From NCBI RefSeq assembly GCF_012275515.1, contig NZ_JAAZQL010000002.1:744001-808000 (forward strand): a stretch of DNA of 64,000 nucleotides, given 5' to 3'. Below are positions 1-8,695 of this stretch, in pieces. The first letter of the stretch is position 1, and every line of letters begins with the position of its first letter. The position numbers and the translations under genes were made by a program. Source of the stretch: Novosphingobium sp. SG707. GTDB taxonomy: Bacteria; Pseudomonadota; Alphaproteobacteria; Sphingomonadales; Sphingomonadaceae. Below the pieces are notes generated by a model. The model was not told the DNA's origin. It searched no databases and saw only the letters and a program-made list of their open reading frames with translations.

Positions 1-78
1 CGGGTTAATAAGGGCGGCGGCCTGTTCGGCGCTGGTGATGCGGGATTTGAGCGTCTGATGGGCAATGCGCGCAGACAT
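1..78 (-). CDS. acetyl-CoA hydrolase/CoA-transferase family, N-terminal fragment
   Basis: Only the first 26 codons are inside the window; the gene continues past the left edge. The visible start reads MSARIAHQTLKSRI followed by TSAEQAAALI, which resembles the N-terminus of the succinyl-CoA:acetate CoA-transferase / acetyl-CoA hydrolase family, whose members begin with a short basic helix and then an S-A-E-x-A-A-x-L-I segment. The family moves CoA between acyl-CoA and free carboxylates in the cytoplasm. The assignment rests on this short stretch alone, so the substrate cannot be given. The start codon is the ATG read leftwards from base 78. Confidence 0.5.
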   Translation of the reverse strand, partial: MSARIAHQTLKSRITSAEQAAALINP

Positions 79-432
79 GGCGAGGGCTTCTCCTGCGTTT
101 GTGTTGGCCTGACAATGGGATAGGTTCCGGGGCCTATGGGCCGGGGATTGTCGGGGCGGTCCCGCGCATGCGCCCCGATCCGGCTCTTTGCAAGCGAGTC
201 GGGAGCCAATACGACCAATGTCTTGGGTCCTTGGTACAAGCGGTAAACCCCTAGGGGGAGGGCGTATAGTTAAGGAAGCCTTCTGGCAATTACGGGAATC
301 TTGTAGCGGGTAACAGGGCGCATTTGAAGGAAGCTTGATTCTAATCCGGCATCAGTGCAAACGTTACTCATAAAGGATTCAGCCTTGCGCTTGTTCAAGT
401 TGGCTTTGGCCTCCTCCGCTGAATTTGATAAT

Positions 433-1455
433 ATGTCGCAAAACCCTGACGCTACGCCCTTGAACGACGTGCGCAGGGAACAATTGATTGATCGTATTAA
501 AGAATTCTTCGTTGATAATAAATTGGAAGTAACGCCGGAGAACCTGTTGGCGGTTCATGCCGCCTATTCGGGGTCATCGCCGCGCCTTGCGCGAAAATTC
601 AGCGTCATGCGCGAGGAAAACCGGATCATCACTCAGGCCTGGCTGGATCAGGTCACTGAGAAGGATGAGGACGGCGCGCTGCGCGAGAATGCGCAGCAGA
701 TGCTTCACCGATTAAGCACCCGGCTGGAGGTGTTCACCAGCACCGCTGCCCGCGCGCGCAGCGACTCAGGGTCCTATAACGCCGCCCTTGAACAGGTGGC
801 CAGCGTCTTGCCCGGCGCCGATAGCGGCGAATTCGTCTCCAGCCTGGCTGAATTGACCCGCGCGATGATCGAGCGCACGCAACTGTTGGAAGAAAGCATG
901 CGGCGCAGCGAGCAGGAAGCAACCGCCCTGCGCAAAAGCCTGGACCGCGCCCAGCGCGACGCCCATGTCGATCACCTGACGGGCCTGCCCAACCGACGCG
1001 CCTTTGAAGCGGTGCTGGAGAACGAGTATCGCGAGGCGCAGGTACGGATCGAGCCGCTCTGTCTGGCCTTTTGCGACATCGACCATTTCAAGCGCATCAA
1101 CGACACCCATGGCCACGAGGCGGGCGACCGCGTGATTCAGGCCATCGCCCAGACGCTCCAGCGCCTGTCGGACGACAAATGCCATGTGGCGCGCCATGGC
1201 GGTGAGGAATTCGTCATGCTGTTTCGCGACAAGACCCCCGCACAGGTCTATCAATTGCTGGACGAGGCGCGCGAGAAACTGGCCCGGCGCAATTTCGTCA
1301 ACCGCAAGAGCGACCAGCCCATCGGGCAGATCACCATCTCGGGCGGGGTGGCCAATGTGTTTGCCTTTCCCAATGCCCGCGCCGCGCTGGAGGCCGCCGA
1401 TGCGGCGCTTTATCGCGCCAAACGGGCGGGGAGGAACCAGATCTGCGTGGCATGA
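433..1455 (+). CDS. Diguanylate cyclase (GGDEF domain)
   Basis: Soluble protein of about 340 residues ending in a complete GGDEF domain, which makes cyclic di-GMP from two GTP. The domain opens with DHLTGLPNRRAFE, has the substrate-binding DIDHFKRIND segment and carries an intact GGEEF signature (bases 1198-1212). The RxxD product-inhibition site normally just upstream of the signature is absent (the positions read D and C), so no I-site feedback is expected. The N-terminal 170 residues are helical, with no membrane segment and no recognisable sensor domain. Start: I prefer the ATG at 433 because the frame upstream to the GTG at 355 has poor coding character; neither start has a clear ribosome binding site. 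It neighbours a second c-di-GMP gene. Confidence 0.85.
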   Translation: MSQNPDATPLNDVRREQLIDRIKEFFVDNKLEVTPENLLAVHAAYSGSSPRLARKFSVMREENRIITQAWLDQVTEKDEDGALRENAQQMLHRLSTRLEVFTSTAARARSDSGSYNAALEQVASVLPGADSGEFVSSLAELTRAMIERTQLLEESMRRSEQEATALRKSLDRAQRDAHVDHLTGLPNRRAFEAVLENEYREAQVRIEPLCLAFCDIDHFKRINDTHGHEAGDRVIQAIAQTLQRLSDDKCHVARHGGEEFVMLFRDKTPAQVYQLLDEAREKLARRNFVNRKSDQPIGQITISGGVANVFAFPNARAALEAADAALYRAKRAGRNQICVA

Positions 1456-1458
1456 AAC

Positions 1459-1482
1459 GCGGCGCCCATGATCGGGCGCCGC
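1459..1482 (+). terminator. GC-rich hairpin after the diguanylate cyclase gene
   Basis: Perfect 9-bp inverted repeat GCGGCGCCC / GGGCGCCGC with a 6-nt loop, starting 3 nt after the stop codon. No U-tract follows, so it is a terminator-like stem or mRNA 3' stabiliser rather than a canonical intrinsic terminator. Confidence 0.5.
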
Positions 1483-1635
1483 ATCAGCTCTAAAACAGCC
1501 CATAACAGCACCTAGGCGCAATTGCGGAGGAGGTCCTGAGTTAAATTCTCAAGTACATTTATTTATTCGCAATCAGCACAACCGAATGCCAGCATGTTTT
1601 TGTAAATCAACAGCAACGGAAGGCTGACGCTGAAC

Positions 1636-3882
1636 ATGATGAACCCCAAGACCCCTCGCGCCGAGAGGGCCGGCGCCGGTGTCTATGGCCCTGTCATTGC
1701 GCTTGCCGTCGGGGTTCTGGCGGTTTTGACACTTGTCGTGACTGTCATGGTCAACCAATTCGACGATGTCGCGCTATCGATGCAGATGCAGACCGCCGAA
1801 CGTGGTTACCGCAATCGCCTGACCAGCTTTGCCGCCATGGTCCAGCCGCGGCTGGAAACAGAAGATGCGCTGCGCCATCTGACCGGAGCGTTTGATCCGG
1901 CATGGGCGGAAAGCAATCTGGCGCGCTATTTTCTTGATCGCAACAATATCACCCGGCTGATCGTGGTGGACGGGCGCGACCGGCCGCTGTTTTTTGCCGT
2001 GGATGGGCGCCGGGTCGATCCGGGCATGATCAGCGGGGCCTATGCCAGCGCGATGGCGGGCCTTCTGGGCCGGACGCGGGCCGCCGAGGCCTCGATCCCG
2101 CCAAGCAAGGTCGATGCCTTGCCCCAGCCGATCCAGTTCACCAATATCCTGTTTGCGGAAAACCAGCTCTATATCATGACCTCGACGCTGGTGCGTTCCC
2201 ATGCCGGCGCTCTGGGCGGGGCGGTGGTGATCACGATGGCGCCGGTGGATCGCTCGGTCCTCTCGATCTTTGGCGTGGGCAAGCTGGTCAACAATTTCCG
2301 CGTGACCACTGATCTGCGCGCGGATGACAATACCGCTGTCCTCCCGCTTCAGGACCTGAGCGGCAAGGTGGTTGCCGGTCTGGCTTGGGATCGCCGCAAT
2401 CCGGGCAGCGACCTTCTGGTCCGGCTGATGTGGCCGATGGCAGCGATGCTGCTGCTGCTGCTGCTGCTGGGTATCAGCCTTGCGCGCCAGACGCACCGCT
2501 ATGCGCGCGGCCTGATCCTGTCCGAGGCGCGAGCGCGCCATCTGGCCTTTCACGATACGCTGACCCAATTGCCCAATCGCGCGCTGATGTTCGAGCGGCT
2601 CAATCAGTTGCGTTCGCTGGCGCGGCGCTCGGGGATGGATGTGGCGGTGCTGTGCCTCGATCTTGACCGGTTCAAGGAGGTTAACGACACGCTGGGCCAT
2701 CCGGCGGGCGATACGCTGATCCGCGCGGCGGGGCGCAGGCTGGTCAATCTCCTGCGCGATACCGATACGGTGGCGCGGCTGGGCGGCGATGAATTCGTGA
2801 TCCTGCAACCGCATTCGGGCGCGCCGGGCGCGGCGCACCTGGCCGAACGGATCATCAATGCCTTTGACCGGCCGTTTGATATTGATGGTCAGGTGGTGGA
2901 AATCGGCTGCTCCATCGGCATCACCATCATCAATGACCCCGATATTTCGGCCAGCGAGGTGCTGCGTCAGGCCGATCTGGCGCTCTATTGTTCCAAGGAA
3001 AAGGGTCGCAATCGGGCCACTTTCTTCGAGCCGGAAATGGATGCGGCGCTGCGTATCCGGCGCCAATTGGAAATGGACCTGCGCGAGGCTCTGAACGAAG
3101 AGATGCTGCATATGGTCTATCAGCCGCAGGTGGATGCTCAGGGCCGCATGCGCGGGGTCGAGGCGCTGGTGCGCTGGAACCACCCGGAAAAGGGCCTGAT
3201 CCCGCCCAACGCCTTTGTGGTGCTGGCCGAGGAAAGCGGGCTGATCGCGCAATTGGGGGCCTTTACGGTGGGGCGCGTCTTTGCCGAAACGCGCAATTGG
3301 CATGGCGTACCGGTGGCGATCAATGTTTCCGCGCTGCAATTGCGCTCGCCCAATTTCATGGCGATGATCAGCCGCCTTGTGGCCCAACATGCGATCGACC
3401 CGCGCCAGTATGAATTCGAGATCACCGAGACGGTGCTGCTGGGCGATGACGCGGCCACGCGCGACAATATCGCGACGCTCAAACAGGAAGGCTTTGCCAT
3501 CGCGCTCGACGATTTCGGTACGGGCTATTCCAGCCTGTCCTCGCTGCAACGCTTTGCGGTGGACCGGATCAAGATCGACCGCGCCTTTGTCCGCAATCTG
3601 GACGACGAGGATGAGGATGCCATCCGCCTGATTCAGGCGATCATCCAACTGGCGCAGGCGCTCGATCTGGACGTCATTGCCGAGGGCGTGGAAACCGAAG
3701 GCCAGCGCGCTAGGCTGCTGGAATGCGGCTGCGACCATTTCCAGGGCTTCCTCTTCTCGCGCCCGGTCAGCGCGGAGGCTTTGGGTCAGATGATCGAAGC
3801 GCGCACGTCGCTGGGGCCTGGCCATCCGGTGCCGATTCTGACGGCATCGGGCGAGGGGCAGGCGCGGGTCCTGCCAAAGTGA
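1636..3882 (+). CDS. Membrane GGDEF-EAL protein with periplasmic CHASE4-like sensor
   Basis: Bifunctional-type cyclic di-GMP protein of 748 residues. TM1 lies at about residues 17-39, a periplasmic CHASE4-like region at about 40-260 and TM2 at about 265-285. A GGDEF domain (GGDEF near residue 382) and an EAL domain (EALVRW near 508, then EITETVLL, DDFGTGYSS and EGVETEGQ) follow. Both catalytic signatures are intact, so cyclase and phosphodiesterase activity are both possible; such proteins often use one domain for regulation. TM2 is encoded by a run of seven CTG codons (about 2449-2470), a slippage-prone repeat that would change the helix length in frame. A GGAAGG ribosome binding site lies 12 nt before the ATG. 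The next gene is convergent, only 4 nt away. Confidence 0.9.
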   Translation: MMNPKTPRAERAGAGVYGPVIALAVGVLAVLTLVVTVMVNQFDDVALSMQMQTAERGYRNRLTSFAAMVQPRLETEDALRHLTGAFDPAWAESNLARYFLDRNNITRLIVVDGRDRPLFFAVDGRRVDPGMISGAYASAMAGLLGRTRAAEASIPPSKVDALPQPIQFTNILFAENQLYIMTSTLVRSHAGALGGAVVITMAPVDRSVLSIFGVGKLVNNFRVTTDLRADDNTAVLPLQDLSGKVVAGLAWDRRNPGSDLLVRLMWPMAAMLLLLLLLGISLARQTHRYARGLILSEARARHLAFHDTLTQLPNRALMFERLNQLRSLARRSGMDVAVLCLDLDRFKEVNDTLGHPAGDTLIRAAGRRLVNLLRDTDTVARLGGDEFVILQPHSGAPGAAHLAERIINAFDRPFDIDGQVVEIGCSIGITIINDPDISASEVLRQADLALYCSKEKGRNRATFFEPEMDAALRIRRQLEMDLREALNEEMLHMVYQPQVDAQGRMRGVEALVRWNHPEKGLIPPNAFVVLAEESGLIAQLGAFTVGRVFAETRNWHGVPVAINVSALQLRSPNFMAMISRLVAQHAIDPRQYEFEITETVLLGDDAATRDNIATLKQEGFAIALDDFGTGYSSLSSLQRFAVDRIKIDRAFVRNLDDEDEDAIRLIQAIIQLAQALDLDVIAEGVETEGQRARLLECGCDHFQGFLFSRPVSAEALGQMIEARTSLGPGHPVPILTASGEGQARVLPK

Positions 3883-3886
3883 GCCA

Positions 3887-5254
3887 TCAAGCCGCATCCT
3901 CGGTTCGGGGCAGGGACCGGCGCCGGAATATCGCGGAGCCGCCCACCATGACAGCCATCAGCGCGGCGAAGATCCCGGCAAGCTCCCTGTTGTTGTAAAC
4001 CATCGTCAGCAGAGCCAGCCCGGCCATGCCCAGCGCAAAGGCGGGCGCGAAGGGATAGGCCGGAGCACGGTATGGGCGCGGCAGGGCAGGATCGCTGCGG
4101 CGCAGGCGAAACAGTGCCGCCATCGAGACCATATACATCAGCAACGCGCCAAAGGCTGACAGGGTGACGATACTGGCGGTGAGGGGTTGCCCGGCGATGG
4201 AAATGAGATTGTCGCTGTAGATTGTGGCAATGCCCACCGCGCCGCCTGCCAATGTCGCGATATGGGGCGTTTTGAAGCGCGGATGGAGCCGGGCGAAAAC
4301 ATGCGGCAGGAAGCCCGCGCGGCCCAGCGCGAAAATCTGGCGGGCATAGCCCATGATGATCCCATGGAACGAAGCGATCAGACCGAACAGCCCCAGCCAG
4401 ACCAGCATATGCAGCCATCCGCTCGATCCCCCCACCGCGCGCTTCATCGCCCGCGGCAACGGATCATTCAGATTGGCAAGGCCGTCCCAATCGCCCGACC
4501 CGCCCGCCAGCAGCATGACACCGAAGGCCAGCGCCACCAGCGTCAGAATGCCCGCGATATAGGCGCGCGGGATGGTGCGGCGCGGATCTTTCGCCTCTTC
4601 GGCCGCCATGGCCACGCCTTCTATCGCCAGAAAGAACCAGATCGCGAAGGGCAGCGCGGCAAAAATGCCCCCGAGAGCCGCCAGCGAGAAATGGTCGCGC
4701 CCCGCCCAGCCATGGGCCAGAAAATGCGACAGGCTGAAGGCGGGCCACACGACCGCCATGAACACCAATAGCTCACCCACCGCCAGCAGGGTCATCACCA
4801 GTTCGAAACTGGCCGCGACATGAACCCCGATGATGTTGAGCGCCATGAACAGCAGATAGGCCCCCAACGCCGTGGTGCGCGGCGACAGTTCGGGGAACTG
4901 GACATTGAGATAGGCGCCGATGGCCAGCGCGATCGCCGGGGGCGCGAAAAGGAATTCGATCAGCGTGGCAAAGCCCGCGACGGCGCCGCCTGTCGGCCCG
5001 AAGGCGCGCAGGGCATAGGCAAAGGGACCGCCCGCATGGGGAATGGCCGTCGTCAGTTCCGTGAAGGAAAAGATGAACGCGACATACATGGCCGCGACGG
5101 CGAGCGTGGCGATGAGAAAACCCAGCGTTCCCGCGCTGGCCCAGCCATAGCTCCAGCCGAAATATTCGCCGGAGATCACCAGTCCGACCGCAATGCCCCA
5201 AAGCCGGAACGTGCCCAGACGTTGTTCAAGATGGATGATGGGCTTTGCGGTCAT
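3887..5254 (-). CDS. eat: Ethanolamine permease (APC superfamily)
   Basis: Inner-membrane amino-acid/polyamine/organocation transporter of 455 residues with about 12 hydrophobic segments. The conserved APC features near the N-terminus (GIAVGLVISGEYFGWSYG) and the EGVAMAAEEAKDPRRTIPRA loop typical of the ethanolamine permease subfamily are visible. It would bring ethanolamine in for the ammonia-lyase encoded upstream. The start is the ATG at 5254, which overlaps the eutC stop as ATGA; a longer open frame to 5395 lies within eutC and is rejected. It is the last gene of the eutB-eutC-permease operon. The substrate is inferred from family and context together. Confidence 0.88.
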   Translation of the reverse strand: MTAKPIIHLEQRLGTFRLWGIAVGLVISGEYFGWSYGWASAGTLGFLIATLAVAAMYVAFIFSFTELTTAIPHAGGPFAYALRAFGPTGGAVAGFATLIEFLFAPPAIALAIGAYLNVQFPELSPRTTALGAYLLFMALNIIGVHVAASFELVMTLLAVGELLVFMAVVWPAFSLSHFLAHGWAGRDHFSLAALGGIFAALPFAIWFFLAIEGVAMAAEEAKDPRRTIPRAYIAGILTLVALAFGVMLLAGGSGDWDGLANLNDPLPRAMKRAVGGSSGWLHMLVWLGLFGLIASFHGIIMGYARQIFALGRAGFLPHVFARLHPRFKTPHIATLAGGAVGIATIYSDNLISIAGQPLTASIVTLSAFGALLMYMVSMAALFRLRRSDPALPRPYRAPAYPFAPAFALGMAGLALLTMVYNNRELAGIFAALMAVMVGGSAIFRRRSLPRTEDAA

Positions 5255-6060
5255 GGAGTTGGCCTTGATGATGGCGGAAGGTCTGCAACGGTTGGGGAGG
5301 CAAGGGATGCTTCTTCCTTGAGGCCAACCCCGCTGAGGCCGCGCCGCAGCGCCTCGCGCACCAGCCAGCCCAGCTTGCGGGCAGCCTCCTCGCAAGACAG
5401 CCCGCCCGCATCGTGGATGTTCGAGATGCAGTTGCGCTCGCTGTCGCGCCGCCCGCTGCGCGGAGCAAGGGTAAGATAGATGCCCAGACTGTCGGCCACG
5501 CTCAGGCCGGGACGCTCGCCCACGATCATCACGCAGATCCGCGCGCGCAAGGCCTCGCCCACCGGATCGCCCAGCGCGACGCGGGCCTGATGGGCAAGGA
5601 TCACCGGGCCGATGGAAAGACCCGCCAGTTCGCCTATTGCTGCCTTGACCAGAGCGGGGCCGCGTGTCTCAACCGCGCCGGGTGACAGGCCATCGCCGAG
5701 CACGAAAAGCACATCCCAGGGGTCATCCTGCGGCGCCAGTTCGGCCAACATCCGGGCCGAGGCGGGCGACAATTGCCGCCCAAGATCGGGGCGCCGCAGA
5801 TATATGGCGCGGTCCGCCGCCGCGCTCTCGACCATGACAATCGGCAGAGGTGCCAGCGCCTGGCCCAAGGCATCGCGATCAAGCACGCCATGAACGGCAT
5901 CGCGCGCGCGCGCATGGGCAAGCTGGAAATCGAGAACTTCGCCAAGGGGCAGAGCATGGCCGACCCGCCCAAGGCCGATGCGCGCAGGCGTGGTGCAGCG
6001 CAGCCGGTCCCAAAGATCGGCGGTTGTCGGCCCCGAAGGGTCATCCGGCGTCCGCTTCAT
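5251..6060 (-). CDS. eutC: Ethanolamine ammonia-lyase, small subunit
   Basis: Small subunit of adenosylcobalamin-dependent ethanolamine ammonia-lyase, which splits ethanolamine into acetaldehyde and ammonia. It has 269 residues, the usual length. The C-terminal half carries the signature block VGERPGLSVADSLGIYL, then RDSERNCISNIHDAGGLSCEEAA, which contributes to the cobalamin site at the subunit interface. The gene overlaps eutB upstream and the permease downstream by 4 bases each (ATGA), so the three proteins are translationally coupled. No EutA reactivating factor or microcompartment shell gene lies in the window; this is the short, shell-less form of the pathway. Confidence 0.95.
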   Translation of the reverse strand: MKRTPDDPSGPTTADLWDRLRCTTPARIGLGRVGHALPLGEVLDFQLAHARARDAVHGVLDRDALGQALAPLPIVMVESAAADRAIYLRRPDLGRQLSPASARMLAELAPQDDPWDVLFVLGDGLSPGAVETRGPALVKAAIGELAGLSIGPVILAHQARVALGDPVGEALRARICVMIVGERPGLSVADSLGIYLTLAPRSGRRDSERNCISNIHDAGGLSCEEAARKLGWLVREALRRGLSGVGLKEEASLASPTVADLPPSSRPTP

Positions 6061-7451
6061 GCCAACGGCCCTCGATGCTCAATCAGCCGCGTCAGCCGCG
6101 CCGGATCGGCCAGCGCGCGGATCGAGCCGTCACCATCCAGCACCCCCATCTTCTCCAGCCAGACCTCGAATTCGGGGGCGGCGCGCAGGCCGAGTGTGCC
6201 GCGCAGATAGAGCGCGTCGTGATAGGAGAGGCTTTGGTAGGAGAGCATGACATCATCGCTGCCCGGAACGCAGATCAGGAAGTTGCAGCCCGCCACGCCC
6301 AGCAGCACCATCAGATTGTCCATGTCGTCCTGATCGGCCTCGGCATGGTTGGTATAGCAGATGTCGCAGCCCATCGGCACGCCAAGCAGCTTGCCGCAGA
6401 AATGGTCTTCCAGCCCGGCGCGTATGATCTGCTTGCCGTCATAGAGATATTCCGGGCCGATAAAGCCCACCACGGTGTTCACCAGCAGGGGCGAGAAAGC
6501 CCGAGCGACGCCATAGGCGCGCGCCTCCATCGTCTGCTGGTCAAGGCCGTGATGTGCGTCGGCCGAAAGCGCGGCGCCCTGGCCGGTTTCGAAATACATG
6601 ACGTTCTGCCCGACCGTTCCGCGCTCTTGCGCCAGCGCCGCATCACGCGCCTCCGCCAGCAAGGAAAGATCGACGCCAAACCCCCGGTTTGCCGCCTCGC
6701 TTCCCGCGATCGATTGAAACACCAGATCAACCGGCGCACCCCGCCGCATCAGTTCGAGCGAATTGGTGACATGGGTGAGCACGCAGCTCTGGGTTGGAAT
6801 AGCGTAAAGCTCGCGCAATTCGTCGAGCATGTGAAGCAGAGCCAGCGCGCCGGGTACATTGTCCGTTGCCGGATTGATGCCGATCACCGCATCCCCCACA
6901 CCATAAAGCAGCCCATCAAAGATCGCGGCGGCGATGCCTTGCGGATCATCGCTGGGATGGTTGGGCTGCAGACGGGTGGAAAGCCGCCCGGCAAGGCCGA
7001 TCGTGTTGCGAAAGGAGGTTACCACTCTTGTCTTGCGCGCCACGGCGATCAGATCCTGATTGCGCATCAGCTTGGAGACGGCGGCCACCATTTCGGGCGT
7101 CAATCCGGGGGCGGCTGCGCTCAGCATGGCCTCATCGGTGGCGCCGTCGAGCAACCAGTCGCGCAGGCCCCCCACCGTCAGATGGGCGAGCGGGGCGAAG
7201 GCCGCGCCATCATGGCTGTCGCAGATTAGGCGGGTGACCTCGTCAACCTCATAGGGGATCAGTGGTTCTTCCAGAAAGCGGGTGAGCGGAACATCGGCCA
7301 GCACCGCCCGGGCAACAACGCGCTGCGCCTCGCTGTCGGCCGAAAGACCGGCAAGATCATCGCCCGAGCGCGCGGGAGAGGCCTTGGCCAGCACCTCTTT
7401 CAGATCGCTGAATATATAGCGTCCGCCCCTGAAGTCGCCCCGATACCGCAA
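6057..7451 (-). CDS. eutB: Ethanolamine ammonia-lyase, large subunit
   Basis: Catalytic large subunit of ethanolamine ammonia-lyase, a TIM barrel that binds substrate and adenosylcobalamin. Visible family blocks include FSDLKEVLAKASPARSGD at the N-terminus, VGDAVIGINPATDN, FQSIAGSEAANRGFGV and NTVVGFIGPEYLYDG. Start: I place it at the TTG at 7451, giving 464 residues. A strong ribosome binding site (CAGGAGG) lies 8 nt before that TTG, and the protein then begins at the point where the family normally begins (RYRGDFRGGRYIFSDLK). The ATG at 7517 would add an atypical Arg/Pro-rich extension. First gene of the operon; the divergent MarR-GNAT gene starts 260 bp away and may regulate it. Confidence 0.95.
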   Translation of the reverse strand: MRYRGDFRGGRYIFSDLKEVLAKASPARSGDDLAGLSADSEAQRVVARAVLADVPLTRFLEEPLIPYEVDEVTRLICDSHDGAAFAPLAHLTVGGLRDWLLDGATDEAMLSAAAPGLTPEMVAAVSKLMRNQDLIAVARKTRVVTSFRNTIGLAGRLSTRLQPNHPSDDPQGIAAAIFDGLLYGVGDAVIGINPATDNVPGALALLHMLDELRELYAIPTQSCVLTHVTNSLELMRRGAPVDLVFQSIAGSEAANRGFGVDLSLLAEARDAALAQERGTVGQNVMYFETGQGAALSADAHHGLDQQTMEARAYGVARAFSPLLVNTVVGFIGPEYLYDGKQIIRAGLEDHFCGKLLGVPMGCDICYTNHAEADQDDMDNLMVLLGVAGCNFLICVPGSDDVMLSYQSLSYHDALYLRGTLGLRAAPEFEVWLEKMGVLDGDGSIRALADPARLTRLIEHRGPLA

Positions 7452-7688
7452 TCTGTATCGCCCTCCTGCTGCATGTCTCGGACCGATGGCCGGGGGTACG
7501 GCGCGTTGGCCGACCATTCCCTTGTCCTTGGGGCATATTAAGGCCGAAAATCTTGCGGGTCGCTGCGTAATTCACGCCCGTCGGGAGGGAGGGCAGGCCA
7601 TTGGGGGGCGGACGGCCGGCCCCTGCATGCGCGCGCAGTCCGAAATTGGGCGGATATATCGTTGCTATCCATGCGCCAACTCTCACAT

Positions 7689-7705
7689 TGTTGACTCAGG
7701 CAACA
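7689..7705. promoter_or_regulatory. Inverted repeat, candidate MarR operator
   Basis: TGTTG-N7-CAACA lies 9 bp before the ATG of the MarR-GNAT gene and overlaps a TTGACT hexamer (7691-7696) that could act as its -35. MarR proteins commonly bind short inverted repeats over their own promoter, so autoregulation is plausible. The arms are only 5 bp, which can occur by chance. Confidence 0.35.
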
Positions 7706-7713
7706 TTCCTTCT

Positions 7714-8652
7714 ATGGTAAAGCCCATGCTGGACCAATTGACAGGCGATGTCGCCGCCCTGCGCCACTTCAACAGGCTTTATACCAACTGGCTTGGGTTG
7801 CTTGACGTCCATCTGGACGGCAGTCCCTTTACGCTGAGCGAAGCGCGCGTGCTCTATGAACTGGCCCATCGTCATGAGCCGACCGCGGCCGAAATTGCGC
7901 GCACCCTGAATATGGATCGCGCCCAGATCAGCCGCACGCTCAAGCGGTTTGCACACCGCGATTTGCTGGAAACGCGCAGCAATCCGGCCCATGGCCGCCA
8001 GCAGTTGCTGATCCTGACGCCGGAAGGCCGGAGGGCGGCGGCGGATTTGAATGGCAGCACGCAGGCGGCGGTTGGCGCATTGCTTCACCAGTTGCCCGAA
8101 ACACAACGCCGGCGCCTGATCGCGGCCACCACCACCATGGCTCAGGCTCTGGAGGCAAAGGTCGAGGCTCCAGCCCTGAGGTTGCGGGGCCTTGAGCCGG
8201 GCGATCTGGGCATGGTCACGGCCCGGCAGGCCATTCTCTATGCCGACGAATATGGCTGGGATCGGGGGTACGAGGCTCTTGTCGCGCGCATCCTTGCCGA
8301 TTTTCACGATCATTTCGATCCGGCCCAGGATGCCGCCTGGATTGCCGAGACAGGAGGCGAAATGGTGGGGTCGATTTTCCTGGTTCATACCGACGAACCG
8401 GGCGTGGCCAGGCTTCGCCTGCTCTATGTGGAACCCGCCGCGCGCGGCACAGGCACGGGAAAGCTGCTTGTTTCGACCTGCATCGAACGTGCGCGGCAAC
8501 TTGGCTACACGCGGCTTACATTATGGACCAACAGCGTGCTCGCCGCGGCGCGCAGCATTTATGAGCGGGCCGGATTTGTGCTGATCAATGAAGAGCAGCA
8601 CCATTCCTTTGGCCATGATCTGGTCGGCCAGATCTGGTCGCTCGATCTCTGA
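7714..8652 (+). CDS. MarR-type regulator fused to a GNAT acetyltransferase
   Basis: Two-domain protein of 312 residues. Residues 1-145 form a MarR winged helix (HEPTAAEIARTLNMDRAQISRTLKRF is the recognition region, DxRxxLLxLTxxGR-type wing following). Residues about 150-310 form a GNAT N-acetyltransferase, with the acetyl-CoA loop LYVEPAARGTGTGKLLV and a C-terminal SIYERAGF. Such MarR-GNAT fusions are a known family, in which the acetyltransferase half may sense acetyl-CoA or an amine. Starts at 7714 or 7726 both fit; neither has a good ribosome binding site. It sits divergently from eutB and 43 nt upstream of the racemase-family gene, so it could regulate either. Confidence 0.85.
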   Translation: MVKPMLDQLTGDVAALRHFNRLYTNWLGLLDVHLDGSPFTLSEARVLYELAHRHEPTAAEIARTLNMDRAQISRTLKRFAHRDLLETRSNPAHGRQQLLILTPEGRRAAADLNGSTQAAVGALLHQLPETQRRRLIAATTTMAQALEAKVEAPALRLRGLEPGDLGMVTARQAILYADEYGWDRGYEALVARILADFHDHFDPAQDAAWIAETGGEMVGSIFLVHTDEPGVARLRLLYVEPAARGTGTGKLLVSTCIERARQLGYTRLTLWTNSVLAAARSIYERAGFVLINEEQHHSFGHDLVGQIWSLDL

Positions 8653-8695
8653 TTTTCGGCGGATCCGCTATGGACAGGCACAATCTGGAGGCGAC

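Noticed and set aside
248..257. CCCCTAGGGG palindrome before the first diguanylate cyclase
   Set aside because: Only 10 bp and built from simple runs; no second copy seen and no regulator to link it to.
1774..3897. Minus-strand open frame of about 700 codons
   Set aside because: Antisense of the GGDEF-EAL gene; no family resemblance, Arg/Gln/His-rich composition typical of reversed GC-rich coding sequence.
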